Assembly (NCBI GenBank): GCA_021792115.1
Contig: JAJYVI010000020.1
Span: 1-13,297, forward strand
DNA length: 13,297 nucleotides
Source of the DNA: Microcaldota archaeon
GTDB lineage: Archaea > Micrarchaeota > Micrarchaeia > Micrarchaeales > Micrarchaeaceae
Reading direction: 5' to 3'
The first letter of the stretch is position 1; each line of letters opens with the position of its first letter. Positions 1 through 7,579 of the stretch are shown one piece after another. The translations under genes and the position numbers were made by a program. The notes under the pieces were generated by a model that did no database searches, was not told where the DNA came from, and was given only the letters and a program-made list of their open reading frames with translations.

Positions 1-312
1 TATCGCGAAGCTATTTGAAAGAATGCTTTCTATCTTTTCAATTTTATTTTTATATCTATACTCTGAAATAAACTTGTTTAGTGCTGTAGATATGCCTAAA
101 TTTCCAACAACTCCAAAAAGTCCTACAATTGTAATTATTAAAGTATATATTCCATACTTACCTGGTCCTAGTATACGCGTAACAATAATAAATGAAATTG
201 CAAGAATTACAAAAGATAGAAATTTACTTATAACCAAAAAAATTGCAGTTCTCCCAGTGCTTGTAGTTAGTTCATCAACATTTTTAGTGACTTCATCCCG
301 CTCTATTTCCAT
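1..312 (-). CDS. Polysaccharide flippase (Wzx/RfbX-like, MOP superfamily), N-terminal part, cut by the window edge
   Basis: The frame starts with ATG at 312 and stays open to base 1, giving 104 residues with no stop. After a charged start of about 20 residues come two hydrophobic stretches, at roughly 23-45 and 57-76. Between and after them are ILGPGKYGIYTL and GNLGISTALNKFISEY. This arrangement (Arg-Ile-Leu-Gly-Pro..YG.Y before TM2, then a G..G....L.KFI.EY loop) is typical of the start of membrane flippases that move lipid-linked sugars for surface glycans or glycoproteins. The start lies 8 nt after the stop of the methylthiotransferase gene, so the two are probably co-transcribed, although their functions are unrelated. 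About three quarters of a usual 400-500 residue protein is outside the window. The family call is good; the transported sugar is unknown. Confidence 0.8.
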   Translation of the reverse strand, partial: MEIERDEVTKNVDELTTSTGRTAIFLVISKFLSFVILAISFIIVTRILGPGKYGIYTLIITIVGLFGVVGNLGISTALNKFISEYRYKNKIEKIESILSNSFAI

Positions 313-320
313 ATAATCAC

Positions 321-1616
321 TTACTTATCTATAATAGAGCCATATAATGAGGTAGGCGTCACAAAATCTATTAATACCCTCTGCATGCTTCCTATTAAAT
401 TCTCATTTATATCATCCTCTTTTATTACTACTTGTTTATATGCTTTATTTCTGCCGTTTATGGAACTTTTAGTTTTCTCAGTAATTCTTGCGTCAATAAT
501 TTTATTAATGTATTTTTTATTGTCATTGTACATATAAAATCTCATGATTCTTGATAATTCCTTGCTTCTTTCATTCACTATATTAGGGTTTATTAGGTCT
601 TTCCATTTTTTTGCATGCGGCCTTACTGCAAATTTTGAGATGTTCATTGCATTGGGTTTTATTTTTTTTATTGCTTCCAAGGTTCTCTTAAAATCCTCAT
701 CCGTCTCTGTAGGGTATCCTACAATAATGTCTGTTTCTATTGATACTCCCTTAATGTTTTTTCTCATATTTTTTATATGTTGGATTATGTTTTCAATTTC
801 ATAATGCCTTCCCATCTCTTGTAATATTTTATTACTTCCACTTTGTATGGGTACATGCAGAAATTTATAGAATTTATCGTAATTTATAATATCAATTAGA
901 TCTGGCGCAAATCTGTCTAGATATTCAGGGTTCATCATTCCAACTCTTACTATAAAATCCCCTTCAATAGAGTCAATTTTTTTAAGCAGTTCCACAATGT
1001 TAGTTTTTTTGTCAAATCCATAGCAGCCTATATCCTGTGCAGTTAACTGTATCTCTTTTGCTCCAAAATCAATACTTTTCTTTACTGCATTTAAAATTAG
1101 CTTTTCAGAAAAACTTTTTAGAGGACCGCGTGCAAACTTAGTTTCGCAAAAATTGCATGCGCTTAAGCATCCTTCTCCAATAGGTATTTTTGCTATGGCA
1201 CTTTTATGATGGTCAAAATATTCTAATCTCTCTTTATCTCCATTTGCAAATAAAATTTCGTGAAATTTATTTTTTATGACTGTGTTTGCATTAGCAGTTT
1301 CTGCAATAGCCTCTATATTATTTATTGGTATTATAATTGAATCTTTACTATGTTTTCTTATAATGTCTTTGTTAGCACTTGCCATGCAACCAGTAACAAT
1401 TATCTTTTTTCTTGTATTGTCATTTTCTAATTTATCAATAAACGCAAGTATTTTCTGTTCAGTGGCCTTCTTTACAGTGCATGTGTTGATTATTACTACC
1501 TCTGCATCTGAAATAGACTGAACAATAGGAACATTGCTTTTTTTTAAAATAGCCTCTATTAACCCAGAATCTGCTTGATTCAGTGTACATCCATATGTTT
1601 TTATATATGATTTCAT
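321..1616 (-). CDS. tRNA N6-threonylcarbamoyladenosine methylthiotransferase (archaeal MtaB/CDKAL1-type, MiaB family)
   Basis: This is a radical-SAM enzyme that adds a methylthio group to t6A at position 37 of ANN-decoding tRNAs, helping codon pairing. The 431 residues match the family's usual length. The N-terminal UPF0004 domain carries the three cluster ligands Cys10 (KTYGCTLNQ), Cys46 (NTCTVK) and Cys77 (VTGCMA). The radical-SAM motif is GEGCLSACNFC with Cys150, Cys154 and Cys157, followed by RGPLKSF and the barrel. The C-terminal 60 or so residues look like a TRAM RNA-binding domain. The ATG at 1616 begins directly with the conserved KSYIKTYGC segment, so the start is firm. A TATA-like GAATTATAAG on the minus strand (1648-1639) lies about 26 bases upstream, which suggests a leaderless or very short leader. 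The flippase gene follows downstream. The archaeal/eukaryotic subtype is inferred from the archaeal context. Confidence 0.93.
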   Translation of the reverse strand: MKSYIKTYGCTLNQADSGLIEAILKKSNVPIVQSISDAEVVIINTCTVKKATEQKILAFIDKLENDNTRKKIIVTGCMASANKDIIRKHSKDSIIIPINNIEAIAETANANTVIKNKFHEILFANGDKERLEYFDHHKSAIAKIPIGEGCLSACNFCETKFARGPLKSFSEKLILNAVKKSIDFGAKEIQLTAQDIGCYGFDKKTNIVELLKKIDSIEGDFIVRVGMMNPEYLDRFAPDLIDIINYDKFYKFLHVPIQSGSNKILQEMGRHYEIENIIQHIKNMRKNIKGVSIETDIIVGYPTETDEDFKRTLEAIKKIKPNAMNISKFAVRPHAKKWKDLINPNIVNERSKELSRIMRFYMYNDNKKYINKIIDARITEKTKSSINGRNKAYKQVVIKEDDINENLIGSMQRVLIDFVTPTSLYGSIIDK

Positions 1617-1638
1617 ATTATCTTTATCTAGTGCCTTT

Positions 1639-1669
1639 CTTATAATTCATATAATTTAAATATTTATAT
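1639..1669 (-). promoter_or_regulatory. Probable promoter region of the methylthiotransferase gene (TATA boxes)
   Basis: Two AT boxes read on the minus strand: ATATAAATATTTAAAT at 1669-1654 and GAATTATAAG at 1648-1639. The nearer one is centred about 27 bases before the ATG at 1616, the distance expected for a leaderless archaeal transcript. The farther one would give a leader of about 20 nt. The whole divergent spacer is AT-rich, so the exact box is uncertain. Confidence 0.45.
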
Positions 1670-1689
1670 CTCTCTTATTTTAATATTAA

Positions 1690-1710
1690 TTTTTAATTTA
1701 ACTATATACT
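1690..1710 (+). promoter_or_regulatory. Probable promoter of the small zinc-binding protein (TATA box)
   Basis: TTTTTAATTTA at 1690-1700 is centred about 26 bases before the ATG at 1721, fitting a leaderless transcript. A second TATA-like stretch (ACTATATAC, 1701-1709) is too close to the ATG to serve it at normal spacing. No Shine-Dalgarno sequence is seen before this gene. Confidence 0.4.
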
Positions 1711-1720
1711 AAGTGTTAAT

Positions 1721-1915
1721 ATGACTATTTTATGTGAAAGATGTAAAAAAGAGATATTTAAAAATGAAGTATGCAATTATTGTGGCAGAAAAATATGCCA
1801 TGATTGTGTAAAAGCTTCACAAAAAGCCTCAAAAACTCAGAGATTAGTTATTTGCAAGGACTGCTGGGGCAAAACAGAAAAAAAACTGAAGTACAAAAAT
1901 AAAAAAAGCAGCTAA
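1721..1915 (+). CDS. Small zinc-binding protein with four CxxC pairs
   Basis: A 64-residue protein with eight cysteines arranged as four CxxC knuckles: Cys5/8, Cys18/21, Cys26/29 and Cys45/48. The spacing (pair, 9 residues, pair, 4, pair, 15, pair) fits two zinc ions bound in a cross-brace, as in RING, FYVE or B-box type folds, or two adjacent zinc ribbons. The C-terminus after Cys48 is strongly basic (KTEKKLKYKNKK), which suggests contact with nucleic acid or the ribosome. It stands alone on the plus strand, divergent from the tRNA-modification gene and convergent with aIF6, between translation-related neighbours. I do not recognise a named family and assign no function. Dense conserved-looking cysteine pairs and a plausible promoter make it very likely a real gene. 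Confidence 0.75.
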   Translation: MTILCERCKKEIFKNEVCNYCGRKICHDCVKASQKASKTQRLVICKDCWGKTEKKLKYKNKKSS

Positions 1916-2018
1916 TCAGCTAAAATTTATTGAAATATCTACTCTTTTATAAGATCGCAGCTCTACTAGCATTCTCTCTTATCTGAAGGATAGGGCTTTC
2001 TGCTATGAATTTGTAATA

Positions 2019-2699
2019 TTAGTCTAGATTTAGAGATTCAATTATTCTTGTTAATTCAAATCCTGTTGTGTTGTCTCCTACAGCAATTCCTTTTGAATTA
2101 GCAATAGCTGCAAGCCCTATAAATAAAGAACCATTGTTTGCAGTTGTGGGGATGGAATCAAATCCAAATAGAGCATCTATCGTCTTTTTTTCATCATCTG
2201 ATGAGTTATTGTTTATTGCGAATCCTTTATTTGTAAGTATATTCGTCGCACCTATTGTTTTGAATCCTGCAATAGACCCCTTTACAACTTCAACTCCAAA
2301 AATATCCTCTATTTCAGATACTGCAGTGCTATCATATTCTTCATGGATAAATGCTATTTTATCATTGACAAGAATGTTATTTCCAATGCTATTTAAATCA
2401 CTATTGATTATACCTACATTAATGTCTGCCCCCTCTTCATGCAATCTTTCTTTTAAAACATGAAGTTCATATTTTGAAATTAAGTTTGAAACGCCTATTG
2501 CATTAGAGTTTGCAGCCGCAAAAATACCAATAAGATTTGATGAATTTATGCTTATTTCAATAGTATCCACATCTAGGGTGCTTGAAATCAGACGAGTTGT
2601 TTTTTTTGGCAAAAATCCTGTAAATGCATATTTGTCATTGGCACACCCGAATGCGCCGGCATACTCACTGCCATTTATTAATAATTTAATATGATCCAT
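2019..2699 (-). CDS. Translation initiation factor 6 (aIF6), ribosome anti-association factor
   Basis: aIF6 binds the 50S subunit and blocks premature joining with 30S; it also takes part in 50S maturation. The 226 residues match the family's usual 220-230, and the protein shows the family's internally repeated pattern of five similar units (pentein propeller). Recognisable pieces include GSEYAGAFGCANDKYAF, a NSNAIGVSNLIS segment, GGN-like NSIGNNILVNDK, and the late GLAAIANSKGIAVGDNTTGFEL, which mirrors the earlier units. The frame can be extended to a TTG at 2708, but the ATG at 2699 is preferred, giving MDHIKLLINGSEY at the usual N-terminus. The gene is last in a minus-strand run after pilin, rad50 and aIF5B, separated from aIF5B by 94 bases that hold its own promoter-like sequence. 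Both factors act on subunit joining. Confidence 0.93.
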   Translation of the reverse strand: MDHIKLLINGSEYAGAFGCANDKYAFTGFLPKKTTRLISSTLDVDTIEISINSSNLIGIFAAANSNAIGVSNLISKYELHVLKERLHEEGADINVGIINSDLNSIGNNILVNDKIAFIHEEYDSTAVSEIEDIFGVEVVKGSIAGFKTIGATNILTNKGFAINNNSSDDEKKTIDALFGFDSIPTTANNGSLFIGLAAIANSKGIAVGDNTTGFELTRIIESLNLD

Positions 2700-2740
2700 A
2701 ATTTTCAACTGTATTATAATAAAGAATTTGCAGCCAATAT

Positions 2741-2754
2741 TATTTAAGTTTCCT
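2741..2754 (-). promoter_or_regulatory. Probable BRE/TATA promoter of aIF6
   Basis: On the minus strand, AGGAAACTTAAATA reads as a purine-rich BRE (AGGAAA) followed by a TATA element (CTTAAATA, 2748-2741). The expected transcription start is near 2718, leaving a leader of about 19 nt before the ATG at 2699. This would let aIF6 be expressed independently of the upstream aIF5B gene. Confidence 0.5.
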
Positions 2755-2762
2755 ACTTAAAT
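2742..2762. repeat. Perfect 8-bp inverted repeat overlapping the aIF6 promoter
   Basis: ATTTAAGT (2742-2749) and ACTTAAAT (2755-2762) are exact inverted copies separated by TTCCT. One arm coincides with the proposed TATA element of aIF6. It could be an operator, or a weak hairpin in the aIF5B 3' end. AT-rich palindromes also occur by chance in such sequence. Confidence 0.5.
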
Positions 2763-2793
2763 GCTTTATATCTATGGCTACAATTAGCTGGCA

Positions 2794-4530
2794 TCAGGTC
2801 TCTCCAATGATCTCTGAGATGCTATCAAGCAACCTTTTTTCATCATCATTTAATAAATATGAAAAATCTCCTGATAATAACTTTATATCTGTTTTACTAA
2901 GCTTAGAGTATAGTTCCTGCCCGTCTTCAATTTGTCTCCCAAATGTGACCCCGTTTACTGAAATTGCAACTCTTTCACCCCTCTTTACAGTATTTAATGG
3001 AGTGCCTTCATTTTGTATTCCTTCAATTTTACCTATTACTGTGTTATTTCCTGTTATTAATATATACCCTGGTTTTAGCCTCCCCTCAAGCACTTCAACT
3101 CCAAAAACAGCAGGATGTGAGACTCTGAAGCAGCTATTAGGAAGTATCATTAATTTACCTGGGAATACTATTTTACTTTCAATCTCATTGATTCTATTTC
3201 TTTTGTTCTCTTCAATAATTGCTCTATATTCATCAACTATCTTGTATATTATATTCTCATTTATTATTTTAATATTGCTTAATTCTGCTGCTTCTACCGC
3301 TTCCTTGTCAACAGAAACATTGAATCCGAGAATCACAGCATTGCTTGGGTCTTTTACATTCATCGCAAATGCATCAAGCACATCTCTTTTTGTAATGTTT
3401 CCTATGCCTTTTTTACCTATCATGAAATTTTCGCTTTTAAGCAGCCTTGAGATCGCTTCCATACTTCCAATAGTGTCTGTCTTAAGTATAACTCCACTGC
3501 TATCTGTCTCGAAGATCTCATTTATGTCTGATTTTATTTCATCTGCATAATTTTCATCTGTCACCTGGATTACAGGAGATCCCGGCAATACATCGTCTAG
3601 CCCAGTTGCGCTGATTTTTACACCACATGCAGCATTCACTTCCTTAAAATACTCAAATCCTCCCCCATGTTTTGGCTTTAGAAGAGCCTTTATTTTTGCA
3701 GTTGAAATCTGAGTAGGGGTTGCAAATGCGATTATGTCATTTATGTGCAGGCTGCCATTATATATTATAACATCTGCTGTTGTTCCAAGCCCAGTCACTT
3801 CTTTTTTTTCTAATACATTTCCCTTCCCCGGTCCGCTTACTTCTATGTTAAGCTTCATTTCAAGGAATTTTTGGGCAAGACCTGAAATAAGCATAAGCAG
3901 CTCAGCAATGCCTTCACCTGTTTTTGCGCTAATTGGGATTATTGCAATCTGTTTTTTGAAATCCGATATCCTGTCAAATCTCTCACTATCAAATCCATAC
4001 TCACTTAGCGTTCCAATCATTTCCCAAAGTTTGTTGTCTATAAGCTCAGTAACTCCTGAACTCTGCTGTTTTAGTGCTTCTAATATGCTGTTGGATTTAG
4101 TTGCATGCCATCCTGTTATAAGATCTATCTTGTTTGCTGCGACAACAAATGGCGTCTTATATTCCTTTAATATATTTATTGCTTCAATGGTCTGCGGCGC
4201 AAACCCTTGAGATATGTCTACAACTAGAATTGCTATATCTGATATGCTTCCTCCTCTTTTTCTTAAATTTGTAAATGCCTCATGCCCAGGAGTATCTATA
4301 AATAATAGTCCTGGAATTTTCAAATCAAACTTAAATATATTTCCTAATGATCCGCATATCTTGTTAATTACATCTATAGATACCTCGCTGGCGCCTATAT
4401 GCTGCGTGATTCTCCCAGCCTCCTTAGCTGCAATGCTCGAACTGCGTATTTTATCAAGAAGGGTTGTTTTGCCATGGTCCACATGCCCCATTACGCAGAT
4501 TATTGGTTGGCGTATCATTTTCTCATCCAT
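2794..4530 (-). CDS. infB: Translation initiation factor aIF5B (IF2-like GTPase)
   Basis: This GTPase promotes subunit joining and placement of initiator tRNA. The 578 residues match archaeal aIF5B length. G1 is GHVDHGKTT at residues 15-23, G3 is DTPGHEAF (79-86), G4 is NKID (133-136) and a G5-like ISAK follows. Domain II and the linker lead to the C-terminal half with RVSHPAVFGVEVLEGRLKPG, the family's domain IV beta-barrel signature. The protein is short at the N-terminus, like other archaeal forms and unlike the eukaryotic protein. No intein interrupts the P-loop region, where many archaeal versions carry one. The frame can be extended to a GTG at 4560, overlapping rad50; ATG 4530 (MDEKMIRQPI) or ATG 4518 fits homologues better. 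With 4530 the gene starts 19 nt after the rad50 stop, consistent with co-transcription. Confidence 0.96.
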   Translation of the reverse strand: MDEKMIRQPIICVMGHVDHGKTTLLDKIRSSSIAAKEAGRITQHIGASEVSIDVINKICGSLGNIFKFDLKIPGLLFIDTPGHEAFTNLRKRGGSISDIAILVVDISQGFAPQTIEAINILKEYKTPFVVAANKIDLITGWHATKSNSILEALKQQSSGVTELIDNKLWEMIGTLSEYGFDSERFDRISDFKKQIAIIPISAKTGEGIAELLMLISGLAQKFLEMKLNIEVSGPGKGNVLEKKEVTGLGTTADVIIYNGSLHINDIIAFATPTQISTAKIKALLKPKHGGGFEYFKEVNAACGVKISATGLDDVLPGSPVIQVTDENYADEIKSDINEIFETDSSGVILKTDTIGSMEAISRLLKSENFMIGKKGIGNITKRDVLDAFAMNVKDPSNAVILGFNVSVDKEAVEAAELSNIKIINENIIYKIVDEYRAIIEENKRNRINEIESKIVFPGKLMILPNSCFRVSHPAVFGVEVLEGRLKPGYILITGNNTVIGKIEGIQNEGTPLNTVKRGERVAISVNGVTFGRQIEDGQELYSKLSKTDIKLLSGDFSYLLNDDEKRLLDSISEIIGET

Positions 4531-4549
4531 TGCACTTAAAATACTATAA

Positions 4550-6859
4550 TTATGATGCACTTGTTAATTGAGTTGGCAGGTTATTATTCTTATCTCTCTC
4601 TAAAATATAAATATTTGCAGAATCTATCTGTTTCAGCATTTCATCATGGGTTATGATAAAAATCTGCTCTATTATGCTAGGCAGTGTATTACCAAGTGCC
4701 TGCATTAAGCTTTTAATTCCATTTGCGTCAAGATTATGCGTCGGTTCATCTAGCACTATCATCTTAAGGTTGGGCACAAGTATCATTGACAGTGCTATCC
4801 TCAATGCAAGCGAAGACATTGATTTTTCTCCACCACTTGCTATGCTATCTATAGGGATCCAGTTTTCGTCAGCCTCGTTTATCTTATGGTTTATTTCTAT
4901 TGCATAATCATCCGGCTTTGGTACAAGTTTTATGCTACTATAATTTTTATATGGATAAAGCTCGTTCCAGAGGTTTACCATTAGCTTATTTACTGAAAGA
5001 ATCAGCCTATCCCTTAACTGAACCTGTATTTCTAAAAGCGCTTTTTTGAATTTGTTTAAGTTGCTAAGCAGCCTTTTCTTTTTATTTATTTGTTCCTGCA
5101 TCTGCATGAGATTGGCAATATCCTTTTCTTTGCCAGCAATCTGTTGTCTTAAATTTACAATATACTTCAATTCAGCATCAATTTTTTCCTTGAATCTTGC
5201 AATTGTAATCTTATGTTCGCTTAACTCATTCTTCAGTCTGTCAATCTTGCTTTCATCAATATCTATAGAGCTATATTCCTTTTCAAGTAAGGCGAGATTT
5301 ATTTTATCCTGCTCAATATGTTTCATCTTATCTTGTCTATCCTCTGCTTTCTCAATTTTTTTCTCATTCTCTTTGATTCTATCATCCGTCTCCTTTATAA
5401 GTTTTTCTATTTCCTTAATTCTCTTTTCTGTTTTTGTCATCTCATCTTCAAGTATATTCTGTTGTTCTACTATTTTTTCTATATTTTCTTCAGCATTTTT
5501 ATAATCAGAAATTCTACTCTTAATATGTTTTATTTCCTCCTCTTTTCTTTCAAGTATTGACAATTTGCTATTCTCATTTGCAATTGTTTCATTTGCAACT
5601 TTTGCTTTGTCAGTAAGCTCCTTTAAGAGCTTTTTTTTATTTGTGATTAAACTGAGTCTAAAGTTTTCCTCTAATTCTCTATCACATACAGGGCATTTTC
5701 CGTAGTGGGCTTCAAGATCTTTTATAGACTTTTGCATCTCCTCAATCGATACTTTGTCATGTGTATATTCTTCTTTTAGTCTATCTATAGTAGTCCTCAC
5801 TTGCTCAAGCTCTCTTGTTGTTTTATCCTCATTATAAACCTCAAGCTTATTTAAAAGCGCTCGCATTTCACTTTTCTTTTTTTCATTCTCTAGTATTCTG
5901 CTTCTTATTTCGCCAATTTTTCTGCTATTCTCTTTCTCTTTATTTCTTTCTAATATTAACTCGCTGTCGTATTTCTTCTTTTCATTTTTATCTGATTCTT
6001 TCTTCTTCTTTAATTCCTCTTCGTCAAAATCTATTTTTATCTTGCTAATTTGATCAGTAAGCATGTCTATTTCGGCCTTGCTTTTAACTATACTTTCTCT
6101 AAGCTGCTTTTTCCTTTCATACTCTGCCTTTAGTTGTTTATACATAGTTTCTTTAGTGAGCAATTTCTGAGATTCTGACTTTATATTCTCTTCAAAATTC
6201 TTTTTTTCTATTTCATTTTTTTCGAGCTCATTTTTTAAGGATTCCAGTGAACTTTTAATCTGTACAACATCAATCTGCTCAATATCCTTCTCCTGCTGTG
6301 TTATATCACTTTTTATGCTATTTATCAAGCTTGTAGCATTGGTTTCAGCAACCGAAAACTGATCAAGGCCAAGCATTTCATCAATCTGCTTCTTACGATC
6401 CCCTTTTGCAAGTTCAATAAAATAGTTAAGTTTATTCTGCTCAGAGTATATAGCCTTTGAAAATGCATCATAATTTATTTTAAGTATGTTCTCTATCTCC
6501 TCGTTTACTTTTGTAGTTTGTTCCTGTATTATAGATCTATTTTTCTCAAGCACTGCTTCTGTACTGCCTATTTCATTTATTTTTCTTACAACTCTATAAA
6601 GATTATTATCAACTGAAAACAGAAGTTCCACACTGCAGCTTGTTTTTTGGCCAGAATTATTTTTCATTATAAGGTCTGTAAGTTTTACTTTTCTTCTATT
6701 CAAGTCTGGAAATGTCCCAAAAAGAGCGTATGAAATTCCGTCTGTGACAGAGCTTTTTCCAGATCCCATTATGCCTACTAATAGATTTACACCCTTCATG
6801 AATGAGAATTTTGAATTTTCATGCGTTTTCCAGTTTATTAGGTTTAATTCTATAAGCAT
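4550..6859 (-). CDS. rad50: DNA double-strand break repair ATPase Rad50
   Basis: An SMC-like ABC ATPase that bridges DNA ends and drives the Mre11 nuclease. The 769 residues contain Walker A GIMGSGKSS at 29-37, then a long coiled coil rich in Glu/Lys (about 150-610). In its middle is the zinc hook CPVC (Cys389, Cys392), which dimerises two molecules. The C-terminal lobe has the ABC signature SGGEKSM (675-681), Walker B IVLDEPT (701-707) and the switch histidine in ITHDE. All catalytic parts are present. The frame reaches a GTG at 6868, but that codon lies inside an AAGGTG Shine-Dalgarno sequence (6871-6866) spaced 6 nt from the ATG at 6859, so 6859 is chosen. It follows the pilin-like gene by 24 nt. 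mre11 is not adjacent: it lies at 11936 on the other strand. Confidence 0.97.
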   Translation of the reverse strand: MLIELNLINWKTHENSKFSFMKGVNLLVGIMGSGKSSVTDGISYALFGTFPDLNRRKVKLTDLIMKNNSGQKTSCSVELLFSVDNNLYRVVRKINEIGSTEAVLEKNRSIIQEQTTKVNEEIENILKINYDAFSKAIYSEQNKLNYFIELAKGDRKKQIDEMLGLDQFSVAETNATSLINSIKSDITQQEKDIEQIDVVQIKSSLESLKNELEKNEIEKKNFEENIKSESQKLLTKETMYKQLKAEYERKKQLRESIVKSKAEIDMLTDQISKIKIDFDEEELKKKKESDKNEKKKYDSELILERNKEKENSRKIGEIRSRILENEKKKSEMRALLNKLEVYNEDKTTRELEQVRTTIDRLKEEYTHDKVSIEEMQKSIKDLEAHYGKCPVCDRELEENFRLSLITNKKKLLKELTDKAKVANETIANENSKLSILERKEEEIKHIKSRISDYKNAEENIEKIVEQQNILEDEMTKTEKRIKEIEKLIKETDDRIKENEKKIEKAEDRQDKMKHIEQDKINLALLEKEYSSIDIDESKIDRLKNELSEHKITIARFKEKIDAELKYIVNLRQQIAGKEKDIANLMQMQEQINKKKRLLSNLNKFKKALLEIQVQLRDRLILSVNKLMVNLWNELYPYKNYSSIKLVPKPDDYAIEINHKINEADENWIPIDSIASGGEKSMSSLALRIALSMILVPNLKMIVLDEPTHNLDANGIKSLMQALGNTLPSIIEQIFIITHDEMLKQIDSANIYILERDKNNNLPTQLTSAS

Positions 6860-6865
6860 ATCCTG

Positions 6866-6871
6866 CACCTT
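6866..6871 (-). promoter_or_regulatory. rad50: Shine-Dalgarno site that sets the rad50 start
   Basis: AAGGTG on the minus strand matches the archaeal 16S 3' tail complement and sits 6 nt before ATG 6859. It includes the in-frame GTG at 6868, so that GTG is better read as part of the ribosome binding site than as a start codon. Confidence 0.65.
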
Positions 6872-6883
6872 ATTTCAGTATTT

Positions 6884-7405
6884 TTACTGTGCCTGTACTC
6901 TTACATTTCCAAGAACAATATAATTGCCATTACTGCTCGTGCATGGTTCTGAGTTTAAGCCTGAAATGGCGTATGCGCAGTAATACCCTTTAATATACAA
7001 TGTACCCATGTTTATTGTTCCTGGAGTTTCTATCGAATTAAATGATGCAGTGCATATTGTCTTGTTTCCCTGCCTTAATGTCGTATTTGTGCAAAATCCT
7101 GTAAAACTAGGTGTTCCAGAAATCACTGCATTAAAATTTGATATATTTATTATTCCTACCTGGGTATCGCTAAGCATTATTTTTAATTCTGATCCTGTGG
7201 CAACATGACCTGCAGAATAAACAGTATTGAATACTGCGTCATAACAATAGAATCCAGAATAAAAGTTGCAGGTGCTTGATATAATGCTTTTAGGCGTGAA
7301 TGCAAATACAAACAGGACGCCGAGCATTAATGCTATTAATAGAAAGGCCCATGAATATGTTGTTAAAAATTCTACAGCGCTCTGTATACTGAATGACCTG
7401 TGCAT
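6884..7405 (-). CDS. Type IV pilin-like surface protein (class III-type signal segment)
   Basis: A 173-residue protein with one N-terminal hydrophobic helix (about 14-36) preceded by a short basic head, MHRSFSIQ. The segment QSAVEFLTTYSWAFLLIAL matches the QSAxEYLxTYGWAxLI pattern of archaeal pilin/archaellin-like proteins, in which a Glu five residues into the mature helix guides assembly. The remaining 135 residues are polar, Ser/Thr/Asn-rich and hold eight cysteines, which suggests an extracellular beta-rich domain with disulfides. Several N-x-S/T sequons (NIS, NTT, NKT) could be glycosylated. The start is supported by a TATA box centred 26 bases upstream, giving a leaderless transcript. 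It heads a minus-strand run with rad50 24 nt behind, an odd pairing. A processing peptidase or assembly ATPase is not in the window. The exact role (pilus subunit or other anchored surface protein) is unknown. Confidence 0.75.
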   Translation of the reverse strand: MHRSFSIQSAVEFLTTYSWAFLLIALMLGVLFVFAFTPKSIISSTCNFYSGFYCYDAVFNTVYSAGHVATGSELKIMLSDTQVGIINISNFNAVISGTPSFTGFCTNTTLRQGNKTICTASFNSIETPGTINMGTLYIKGYYCAYAISGLNSEPCTSSNGNYIVLGNVRVQAQ

Positions 7406-7426
7406 ATTTATATTTTTATAAAAAGG

Positions 7427-7435
7427 TATATAAAA
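7427..7435 (-). promoter_or_regulatory. TATA box for the pilin-like gene and probably rad50/aIF5B
   Basis: On the minus strand TTTTATATA is centred about 26 bases before the ATG at 7405, the classic distance for a leaderless archaeal transcript. The genes behind it are closely spaced and show no clear promoter of their own until aIF6, so this element may drive pilin, rad50 and aIF5B together. Confidence 0.55.
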
Positions 7436-7550
7436 ACTAATTTAATATCCTGTAAATCATTCTTTCTCATATAATAAATAATTCAACTTAATGCAAAAAT
7501 CTAATAAAATAAGCTGCAATAAGATATATTGTATATTGTGCATGCAGTGC

Positions 7551-7559
7551 ATTTAATTT
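7551..7559 (+). promoter_or_regulatory. Possible TATA element for the nuoABCD genes
   Basis: ATTTAATTT is centred about 25 bases before the ATG at 7580, which would give a leaderless transcript and supports that start over the upstream TTG. The surrounding spacer (7406-7579) is AT-rich throughout, so other boxes, such as GATATATTGTATATT near 7523-7537, are possible. Confidence 0.35.
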
Positions 7560-7579
7560 GGTCCAATCTATCTGGTCAT

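Noticed and set aside
1916..2018. Terminator or small RNA in the convergent spacer between the zinc protein and aIF6
   Set aside because: No strong T-run or convincing stem is visible; a CTGA resembling a D box has no matching C box.
2700..2708. TTG start for aIF6 three codons upstream of the ATG
   Set aside because: ATG 2699 gives the normal N-terminus and there is no ribosome site favouring the TTG.
2774..3550. Long open frame (258 codons) on the plus strand opposite aIF5B
   Set aside because: It is antisense to a certain GTPase gene, its product is a low-complexity Ser/Ile/Leu/Pro-rich sequence, and it has no promoter or known domain. Such frames mirror the codon bias of the real gene.
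4440..4500. Possible intein in the aIF5B P-loop, common in archaea
   Set aside because: The G1 motif and following sequence are continuous, with no insertion or splicing motifs.
4531..4560. GTG start for aIF5B overlapping rad50
   Set aside because: The extra residues are not family-like, and two ATGs (4530, 4518) lie just before the conserved IRQPIICVMGHVDHG segment.
7491..7556. Small frame of 21 codons with four cysteines (ATG 7491) ahead of nuoA
   Set aside because: It ends before nuoA, lies in AT-rich promoter sequence, lacks a ribosome binding site, and overlaps the probable nuoA TATA element. Too short to support without conservation data.
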